From Lachnospiraceae bacterium (GTDB taxonomy: Bacteria > Bacillota > Clostridia > Lachnospirales > Lachnospiraceae), in the NCBI GenBank assembly GCA_022799355.1, contig JAAWOG010000017.1:1-57974 (forward strand): a DNA stretch of 57,974 nt. The letters run 5' to 3'. The position numbers were made by a program, and so were the translations under genes. This document shows positions 52,843 through 57,974 of the stretch, piece by piece (position 1 is the stretch's first letter; every line of letters begins with the position of its first letter). Below the pieces are notes generated by a model. It was not told where the DNA came from, did not search any database, and saw nothing but the letters and a program-made list of their open reading frames with translations.

Positions 52843-54999
52843 ATGGCAATAAAGATTGCACTGGCAGGAAATCCGAACTGCGGGAAAACAACATTATTTA
52901 ATGCGTTGACGGGAGGAAACCAGTATGTGGGAAACTGGCCCGGTGTTACGGTAGAGAAAAAAGAGGGGAGACTGAGGGGAAATAAAGAGGTGACGATGAT
53001 CGATCTGCCCGGAATTTATTCTCTTTCCCCCTATACGCTGGAAGAAGTGGTGGCAAGAAACTATCTGATCAGTGAAAAACCTGATGCTATCATTAATATT
53101 ATTGACGGAACCAATATAGAACGAAACCTGTATCTGAGCACCCAGATTCTGGAACTTGGCATTCCGGTGGTGATAGCGGTCAATATGATGGATATCGTTG
53201 AGAGAAACGGTGACCGGATCAATACGGGTAAACTGGCAGAGACACTCGGATGCGGTGTTGTGGAAATTTCCGCTCTGAAAGGAAGAGGTATTGATAAAGC
53301 GGTGAAAAAAGCAGTGGAACTGGCAGAGGAGAAAAAAGTTCCGAAGCGGACATGCAGATTTACACCGGAGGTGGAAGAGGTCATAGAATCTGTAAAGAAT
53401 CGTCTTGAGGGCAGGGTTCCGGCAGGTCAGGAGAGATTTTTTGCCGTGAAACTGCTGGAAGGTGATTATAAGATCGGAGAACTTGCCGGAAACGCGCCGG
53501 ATGTTTCAGAGGAAGCAGGACGGCTGGAAAAAGCCATGGATGACGATGTGGAGAGTATTATTGCCAATGAACGTTATACATATATCTCTTCTGTTGTCAG
53601 AGAGTGTGTCGTGAAAAAAAGAACGGGTGGGTTGACCATGTCTGACAAAATTGATAAGATCGTTACCAACAGGATACTGGCGCTGCCGATCTTTGCACTG
53701 GTGATGTTTGGCGTTTACTATATTGCCATGGTGGGGGTTGGCGCGGCATGTACGGACTGGGTGAATGATGCATTGTTTGGTGAGATTCTGCCGCCTGCCC
53801 TGGAGAGGGCGCTTGCTGCCATCGGCTGTGCGGACTGGTTGTCGGGGCTGATCCTTGACGGGATCGTGGCGGGCGTTGGCGCCGTGCTGGGATTTGTTCC
53901 CCAGATGCTGGTGCTGTTTATTCTGCTGGCGGTTTTGGAAGGCTGCGGCTATATGGCAAGGATTGCCTTTATTATGGATCGTATCTTCCGCAGATTCGGT
54001 CTGTCCGGCAAGTCCTTTATTCCAATGCTGGTGGGGGTTGGCTGCGGTGTGCCGGGCATAATGGCTTCCCGCACGATCGAGAGCGACAGAGATCGCAAAA
54101 TGACGATTATGACAACCACGTTTATTCCCTGCGGTGCTAAAATGCCCATCGTAGGGCTGATTGCAGGAGCGCTCTTTGGGGGTGCGGCATGGGTGGCTAC
54201 CAGCGCATACTTTGTGGGAGGTGCGGCGATCATAATATCGGGTGTTATTTTAAAAAAGACAAGAATGTTTGCAGGGGATGCGGCGCCTTTTGTCATGGAA
54301 CTTCCCGCCTATCATCTGCCCACGGTTTCTTTCGTATTTCACAGTATGTGGGAGAGAGGCTGGTCTTTTATCAAAAAAGCGGGTACGATCATTCTGTTAT
54401 CTACGATAGTATTATGGTTTTTCATGCGCTTTGGCTGGACGGAGAACGGTTTTGGCATGTTGGAGGCTGAGCAGCTCGATAACAGTATATTGGCAGGCAT
54501 CGGCAATATGATAGCCTGGATATTCACACCTCTCGGTTTCGGGGACTGGAGGATGGCGGTTGCCACAGTAACAGGGCTGATTGCAAAAGAGAATGTGGTA
54601 ATGACATTTGGACAGTTGTTTTTGCATCTTTCGGAAGTCAGTGAGGAGGGAGAGGAAGTATGGGGGGCCCTGTCGGCGGCTCTGACACCTGTTGCCGGAT
54701 ATGCTTTTCTTGTATTCAATCTTCTCTGTGCTCCCTGCTTTGCTGCAATGGGTGCTGTCAGGAGGGAGATGAACAGCGGAAAGTGGTTCTGGTTTGCAAT
54801 CGGTTACCAATGCCTGTTTGCCTATGTGATCGCGTTGATCATATACAGGATCGGCGGATTGTTTTTCGGTGTTCCTTTCGGGATCTGGACGGCGGCTGCG
54901 TTTGTACTGCTTGCGGGGCTTTTGTACCTGCTCTTTAAGCCTTATCAGGAGGGGAAGAGGATAAAGGCGGATCTGCGGGAGGCTGTCGCAGGTAATTGA
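52843..54999 (+). CDS. feoB: Ferrous iron transport protein B
   Basis: A 718-residue iron(II) permease. Cytoplasmic G domain: G1 GNPNCGKTT (about residue 8), G2 region NWPGVTVEKKEG, G3 DLPGIYSLSP, G4 NMMD and G5 SALKGRG. A GDI-like helical domain follows (about 170-270), then the membrane part with two Gate repeats (GVGCGVPGIMASRTIES; PCGAKMPIVGLI; FNLLCAPCFAAMG with conserved Cys). ATG 52843 was chosen for AAGGAG at 52825-52830; the in-frame GTG 52762 would add a basic 27-residue tail. Confidence 0.97.
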   Translation: MAIKIALAGNPNCGKTTLFNALTGGNQYVGNWPGVTVEKKEGRLRGNKEVTMIDLPGIYSLSPYTLEEVVARNYLISEKPDAIINIIDGTNIERNLYLSTQILELGIPVVIAVNMMDIVERNGDRINTGKLAETLGCGVVEISALKGRGIDKAVKKAVELAEEKKVPKRTCRFTPEVEEVIESVKNRLEGRVPAGQERFFAVKLLEGDYKIGELAGNAPDVSEEAGRLEKAMDDDVESIIANERYTYISSVVRECVVKKRTGGLTMSDKIDKIVTNRILALPIFALVMFGVYYIAMVGVGAACTDWVNDALFGEILPPALERALAAIGCADWLSGLILDGIVAGVGAVLGFVPQMLVLFILLAVLEGCGYMARIAFIMDRIFRRFGLSGKSFIPMLVGVGCGVPGIMASRTIESDRDRKMTIMTTTFIPCGAKMPIVGLIAGALFGGAAWVATSAYFVGGAAIIISGVILKKTRMFAGDAAPFVMELPAYHLPTVSFVFHSMWERGWSFIKKAGTIILLSTIVLWFFMRFGWTENGFGMLEAEQLDNSILAGIGNMIAWIFTPLGFGDWRMAVATVTGLIAKENVVMTFGQLFLHLSEVSEEGEEVWGALSAALTPVAGYAFLVFNLLCAPCFAAMGAVRREMNSGKWFWFAIGYQCLFAYVIALIIYRIGGLFFGVPFGIWTAAAFVLLAGLLYLLFKPYQEGKRIKADLREAVAGN

Positions 55000-55092
55000 T
55001 AAGATGACAGGTTTCGAGTGGCCGTAATGGAAGGTTGAACTAAGGTAAGATAGGTTTTAGTGAGTCAGATTTGCCGGAAAGGATGTGAAAAA

Positions 55093-55230
55093 ATGGGTAC
55101 AATAATAATAGGACTGCTTCTGGCAGGCGCGGCAGCGCTGGCAATCAGGAGCATGGTCCGTGACAGGAAAGCGGGTAAATCCCTGCAGTGCGGCGGCGAT
55201 TGTTCACGCTGCGGCGGGCACTGTCATTAG
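55093..55230 (+). CDS. FeoB-associated Cys-rich membrane protein
   Basis: A 45-residue peptide: one transmembrane helix (TIIIGLLLAGAAALAI), a basic linker (RSMVRDRKAGKS) and a Cys/Gly-rich tail CGGDCSRCGGHCH with four Cys and two His residues. This family is found directly after feoB and is thought to aid iron transfer. AAAGGATG precedes the start. Too short for usual gene callers; the feo operon ends with the terminator behind it. Confidence 0.92.
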   Translation: MGTIIIGLLLAGAAALAIRSMVRDRKAGKSLQCGGDCSRCGGHCH

Positions 55231-55262
55231 ATATGATTTATATAGTTATTCTCTTTATGTAT

Positions 55263-55315
55263 AAACCACACGGGAAAACAGGCGGCTTTGGAACGCCTGT
55301 TTTTTTGTGTGGTTT
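55263..55315 (+). terminator. Terminator of the feo operon
   Basis: Nested stems AAACCACAC/GTGTGGTTT outside AACAGGCG/CGCCTGTT, with a TTTTTTT run after the inner stem; near-bidirectional, facing the minus-strand gene at 55326. Confidence 0.9.
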
Positions 55316-55325
55316 TATAGTATCA

Positions 55326-55517
55326 TCAGCTCTCTTTTCGGATACGTTTCTGTAGTTTCTCCCATGCCCTTCTTTTGTCTTCTTTTGTGATTATAAATTC
55401 CGGCGTATTAATTTTCATTTCATGTTCAATCTTTGCTACATATTTATCATATAGTTCCGGAAAATCCTCGCAAAGTTTCATAAAAAGTTCCCATACTTCC
55501 ATCATGTCTTTTTTCAT
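55326..55517 (-). CDS. 63-residue helical protein of unknown function
   Basis: A soluble, helical, charged protein (MKKDMMEVWELFMKLCEDF... EDKRRAWEKLQKRIRKES). AAAGGGG lies before the ATG. A promoter with operator-like repeats lies upstream and an Xre-family gene is divergent from it, the layout of a small regulated accessory pair. No family recognised. Confidence 0.65.
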   Translation of the reverse strand: MKKDMMEVWELFMKLCEDFPELYDKYVAKIEHEMKINTPEFIITKEDKRRAWEKLQKRIRKES

Positions 55518-55594
55518 ATTTATGCATATCCCCTTTCACTTGTGAGGTGTTGGTAAACCGGCTCCTTAAGCCGGTGCTTTTGCCTCATATATTC

Positions 55595-55635
55595 ACTATA
55601 CACAATGCGTTCATTTTGCACAATATGTTCATTTT
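55595..55635 (-). promoter_or_regulatory. Promoter with tandem operator-like repeats
   Basis: Minus strand TTGTGC (55623-55618), 17-bp spacer, TATAGT (55600-55595). The spacer and -35 are built from two 17-bp direct repeats at 55601-55617 and 55619-55635 (15/17 identical, core GTTCATTTT). A third AAAATGAAC lies at 55779-55787 before the Xre gene. Probable binding sites of that regulator. A hairpin ACCGGCT/AGCCGGT (about 55557-55574) lies in the leader. Confidence 0.6.
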
Positions 55636-55830
55636 CAGGTGATGCGGAGATAATGAAGGAAAGGGAAAGCAATGATCAGCAAAGGCATCGGAACAACCGC
55701 CGCAGTATGGTTTGTATGGAGATTACGGCAGATTCTTTTTTGTATGGAACATATCAATATTATTTGTTCAAATGTCAGAAAATGAACGGAATAAATAATT
55801 AAACAAATGCAAAGAAAGAGGGGGGATACT

Positions 55831-56109
55831 ATGTATAATTATGATTCACTTTGGCGTACTATGAAAGAGCGCGGTATTACAACTTACAGTCTGATAAATC
55901 ATTATAATATCAGCAGCCACACAATGAGCAATATCAGGCATAATGAAAATATAACAATGGAAACATTGCATAAATTGTGTCAGATATTGCACTGTCAGCC
56001 AAATGATGTGGTAGAGATTACATTCACCGAAGAGGAGAAGAATCTTTATAGGGATATCAGGAGAAAAACAGGAAAAATGAATGATTTTCCAAATACAGGG
56101 GACACCTGA
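55831..56109 (+). CDS. Xre-family regulator (small Cro/C1 type)
   Basis: A 92-residue DNA-binding protein: YDSLWRTMKERGITTYSLIN, recognition helix region NISSHTMSNIRHNENI and METLHKLCQILHCQPNDVVE, the compact helix-turn-helix of the YozG/HTH_26 group. ATG 55831 follows a GGGGGG-rich site. The basic C-terminal tail is poorly conserved. Likely an autorepressor acting on the AAAATGAAC sites upstream. Confidence 0.87.
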   Translation: MYNYDSLWRTMKERGITTYSLINHYNISSHTMSNIRHNENITMETLHKLCQILHCQPNDVVEITFTEEEKNLYRDIRRKTGKMNDFPNTGDT

Positions 56110-56547
56110 AAAGAAGTACGGAGGAGCTTTCACAGGATCAAAACCTGTTCAACCGAAAGCTGAGAAATAGAAATCCGCCAATACAATACTGCCTGAATGT
56201 AAGGAAGGATAAGGGGCTCCCGAGAGTCCCTTGTTATCATGGTCTGTTTTTCCCTGTTATTTTCCCTGAGTAGAACGGCTATTGTTATTTTATTTGTACC
56301 CATGATCTTTGTGCAATTATACAGGTGGGGATAATTACTTTTTTACATACAAGCACGCTGTTATGAAGTGATGATACCTTCACTAGTCTAACAGCAATAT
56401 ATCCATCTGGCACAGTGGATCTGATATTTGCTTTAGTGGTAGCGTTAGAGGCAACCATATACACAAATGGAGCATCAACTATTAATTTGAACCGTTTTGT
56501 ATCATTAATCTCACTATATAACCTGGAATTTGGTGTCGAAAAAGATA
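56110..56547. other. Intergenic region with weak terminator and a doubtful minus-strand frame
   Basis: A hairpin AAGGGGCTC-CCGA-GAGTCCCTT (56211-56232) without a T-run probably ends the Xre transcript. From 56557 down to 56285 the minus strand has an open 90-codon frame starting with TTG; it reads like a fragment of a beta-rich protein (VDAPFVYMVASNATTKANIR) and has no ribosome site. I treat it as a possible gene remnant, not a gene. Confidence 0.45.
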
Positions 56548-56577
56548 TTGTGTGCAATGTAATGGATATGCTATAAT
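56548..56577 (+). promoter_or_regulatory. Promoter of the candidate type I toxin
   Basis: TTGTGT (56548-56553), 18-bp spacer, TATAAT (56572-56577). The predicted mRNA starts near 56584, about 78 nt before the toxin ATG. Confidence 0.65.
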
Positions 56578-56585
56578 CCCGGTAT

Positions 56586-56659
56586 GGGAAAACCAGAGAG
56601 CCAAGGCGGCTTACCCTCTGTTTACGGAGGGGCTACCCTCCGGACGAAAGAAAGGAGGG
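56586..56659 (+). promoter_or_regulatory. Toxin mRNA leader with 3'-complementary segment and SD-masking hairpin
   Basis: Bases 56586-56615 are complementary to 56819-56845 in the 3' region of the same transcript (GGGAAA-CCAGAGA and CGGCTTACCC blocks). CGGAGGG/CCCTCCG (56625-56642) forms a 7-bp hairpin; its CCCTCC can instead pair with the GGAGGG of the ribosome site (56654-56659). This is the type of folding that keeps primary type I toxin mRNAs silent. Confidence 0.6.
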
Positions 56660-56661
56660 CG

Positions 56662-56760
56662 ATGCCAATGTATGTTACATATCCGGATCTGATCCAGTTT
56701 TGTATCTTCATGGTAGCCCTTGTGAGTCTGATCTATCAGATTTTCAGGGGAAGAAAATAG
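56662..56760 (+). CDS. Candidate type I toxin, 32-residue hydrophobic peptide
   Basis: Sequence starts MPMYVTYPDLIQFCIFMVAL and ends in a basic tail IFRGRK: one transmembrane helix plus positive C terminus, the form of TxpA/BsrG/Fst-like toxins. A strong AAAGGAGGGCG lies 4-9 bases upstream. It is framed by a structured leader, an antisense promoter downstream and a terminator. Too short for gene callers. It may also be a harmless membrane peptide; the surrounding RNA logic argues for a toxin. Confidence 0.75.
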   Translation: MPMYVTYPDLIQFCIFMVALVSLIYQIFRGRK

Positions 56761-56852
56761 CCGCCACTACTTCCGATAGTGACGGCTGATGCTGTAAAGC
56801 ATTGACTTAATCATTGTTGGGGTAAGCCGCTTCTCTGGCTTTCCCTTTTTAT
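56750..56852 (-). ncRNA. Candidate antisense RNA (type I antitoxin)
   Basis: A minus-strand promoter at 56859-56887 predicts a transcript from about 56852. It would end at the hairpin AGCCGTCACTA/TAGTGGCGGCT (56787-56759) followed by ATTTTCTT on the minus strand. The RNA of about 100 nt overlaps the stop codon and the whole 3' part of the toxin mRNA, like RatA over txpA. The ends are estimates. Confidence 0.6.
56824..56850 (+). terminator. Terminator of the toxin mRNA
   Basis: AAGCC-GCTTCTCT-GGCTT followed by TCCCTTTTT on the plus strand; this segment is also the one complementary to the leader. Confidence 0.6.
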
Positions 56853-56858
56853 GCTTCA

Positions 56859-56887
56859 AATATAACATAAAAGGGAATAAGATTCAA
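56859..56887 (-). promoter_or_regulatory. Promoter of the antisense RNA
   Basis: Minus strand TTGAAT (56887-56882), 17-bp spacer, TATATT (56864-56859). Stronger in spacing than the toxin promoter, as expected when antitoxin RNA is in excess. Confidence 0.65.
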
Positions 56888-57051
56888 GATTTTTTCCGCA
56901 CTAAGTGATGATTTTGCCTTAAAATGTAAGGGAAGTAGGATATCATCATGCTGGAAAAAGTATTAGAAAACAGCAGGACTGAGTGGGAATGCCGCAAAAC
57001 TGGATCTTTTCATCAAAAGTAAGCTGGCAGTGAATAGACAGGGCGGTCAAG

Positions 57052-57621
57052 GTGGAAAAGGTGATCAGGAAGCCGTTTTCGGTCAACGATATGGAGGCGA
57101 TGAGAAGTCAGTGCAAGAGGATAAGAGATCGGGCGCTGATAGAATTTTTGTATTCCACAGGTGTTCGGATATCTGAAGCAGTAGCGCTTAATATTGGTGA
57201 TATCGACATGGAGAGATTGGAACTGATTGTATTTGGAAAGGGAGGCAAAGAGAGAAAGACCTATTTTACAGAGGGAGCTAAGTTTCATCTCAGTAGATTT
57301 TTCAGGGAGAGATGCTTAAGAGAACAGATCACATATGAAGAACTGAAAGACAGACAGTTATTTGTCAGTTCGGACAAAAATCACCGAAGGATGACGTACA
57401 ACAAAGTACAGGATATGCTCCGGACACTGGGCAGAAGAGCCGGTGTAGAAATGGTGCATCCACACAGGTTCTGCCGAACGATTGCAACAGATTTGTTGAA
57501 CCGGGGAATACCTATAGAACAGGTAAGGGATTTTTTAGGATACGAAAAACTTGATACAACATTGATTTATTGTGCAGTCAGGGAAGAAGAAACATACGAT
57601 TTAATCAGTAAAGCTTTATAA
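57052..57621 (+). CDS. Tyrosine recombinase catalytic domain, N-terminally truncated
   Basis: 189 residues beginning at a GTG without a ribosome site. All catalytic elements are visible: Arg in STGVRISEAVAL (about 41), Lys in VFGKGGKERKTY, HPHRFCRT (His-x-x-Arg, about 142-146), the second His position replaced within FLGYEKLDTTLIY, and the nucleophile Tyr in that segment. The N-terminal SAM-like core-binding domain (about 100 residues) of phage/transposon integrases is missing; the 100 bases upstream encode only a short unrelated frame. Probably the remains of an integrated element. Confidence 0.85.
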   Translation: MEKVIRKPFSVNDMEAMRSQCKRIRDRALIEFLYSTGVRISEAVALNIGDIDMERLELIVFGKGGKERKTYFTEGAKFHLSRFFRERCLREQITYEELKDRQLFVSSDKNHRRMTYNKVQDMLRTLGRRAGVEMVHPHRFCRTIATDLLNRGIPIEQVRDFLGYEKLDTTLIYCAVREEETYDLISKAL

Positions 57622-57974
57622 AAAGCACTATCTAAACTTTTTAGCAGACCTTAAAATGAAAAAAGCCGCAAAAATCAAAGAGGAAACGTATACTGTCCAC
57701 CGTTGCTTTCAACTTGCTTTCACAACTTATATCTCAATTCAATTTCGGTATCCGATAATTCATGTTAAACATTATTTTAAATACTTTTTTATTAACAAGG
57801 TTTAGAAAGTATCGCTTGTCTCCCTGACTTATCTCCTTGTTTAATATCCGCTTAGCGTCTAAGCTGTAACCAAGCACTTAGTGAGGTATTTCACGAGTTT
57901 AGTGCGACGATCTGATACGGTATGACATGATATACAGGCATTCCCAAAATTTCAAAAGAAATATGAATGCTTAC
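57622..57974. other. AT-rich terminal region without a gene
   Basis: No open frame, tRNA or terminator that I can support. It may include the attachment-site side of the lost element; a 10-base GCACTATCTA at about 57626 repeats bases 81-90 but the rest of that repeat is absent. Confidence 0.4.

Noticed and set aside
55036-55062. ACTAA...TTAGT inverted repeat before the Cys-rich FeoB-associated gene as a second DtxR site
   Set aside because: Half-sites are 13 bases apart, too far for the palindrome seen at the feo promoter, and no promoter overlaps it.
55605-55802. Plus-strand 65-codon frame between the small minus-strand gene and the Xre gene
   Set aside because: It starts inside the operator-like repeats, has no ribosome site at its start and unconvincing composition.
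56285-56557. Minus-strand 90-codon frame before the toxin locus
   Set aside because: TTG start, no ribosome site; upstream sequence stays open for a few codons only. Kept as a possible remnant, not as a gene.
57625-57640. GCACTATCTA match to the MITE-like end at base 81
   Set aside because: Only 10 bases match and the diagnostic CCGTTTA part is missing, so chance is a sufficient explanation.

Overview
The window looks like a chromosomal segment of a Gram-positive anaerobe of the Clostridia, most likely the family Lachnospiraceae. Three things point that way: the gene order ecfA1-ecfA2-ecfT-truA-rplM-rpsI typical of Firmicutes, strong purine-rich Shine-Dalgarno sites with TTGACA/TATAAT-type promoters, and families common in gut Clostridia (FeoB-associated Cys-rich peptide, a DUF6472-like protein, DUF5722, a LysM/SpoIID-like protein, VanY, DegV). 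This placement is inference from gene content; there is no 16S gene here.

Layout. 0-4.6 kb: a chemoreceptor, a decayed AlbA-type regulator and a large acidic protein of unknown function, bracketed by two related MITE-like repeats. 4.6-12.5 kb: a SpoIID-like/LysM protein, a small membrane protein, an ArsC/Spx-like protein, then a response regulator, histidine kinase, ABC ATPase and FtsX-type permease that form a Bce-like peptide sensing/export module. 12.5-18.5 kb: a polar amino-acid ABC importer with an M20 amidohydrolase, an Xre regulator and a VanY carboxypeptidase. 18.5-24.6 kb: the energizing module of an ECF vitamin transporter, an inserted membrane protein with a frameshift in a poly-G tract, truA, and rplM-rpsI behind a structured leader.

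24.7-32.9 kb: a zeta-toxin-like kinase translationally coupled to a 59-residue partner, a secreted glycosidase-like DUF5722 protein overlapping an SGNH esterase, a hybrid PAS histidine kinase, and a DUF11 repeat protein. 33-44.6 kb: DegV, tRNA-Pro(AGG), uridine kinase, an SseB-like protein, an Rpn-type nuclease gene broken by one nonsense codon, a UDP-glucuronate epimerase, an HPr-like protein without the active histidine, two tandem MATE exporters, exonuclease III and peptidase T. 44.8-49.5 kb: divergent nagB and nagA, with nagA leading an amino-sugar/sugar-phosphate cluster (HAD, PHP, AGE epimerase).

49.6-55.3 kb: an orphan NMT1-type binding lipoprotein, a PAP2-like membrane protein, and a complete iron island: a DtxR-family regulator divergent from feoA-feoA-feoB and the Cys-rich peptide, with a palindromic DtxR-like operator over the feo -10 box. 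55.3-57.97 kb is accessory in character: an Xre regulator with operator-like repeats and a divergent small gene, a candidate type I toxin-antitoxin locus with a 32-residue hydrophobic toxin, a convergent ~100-nt antisense RNA and a 5'-3' self-pairing mRNA, and an N-terminally truncated tyrosine recombinase.

The most interesting items are the type I toxin-antitoxin locus (56.55-56.89 kb), the shared-box bidirectional promoter that would give a leaderless vanY mRNA (18.43-18.49 kb), the poly-G frameshift at 21.14 kb, and the zeta-like pair at 24.7 kb. All function calls are by motif and family recognition from sequence alone.
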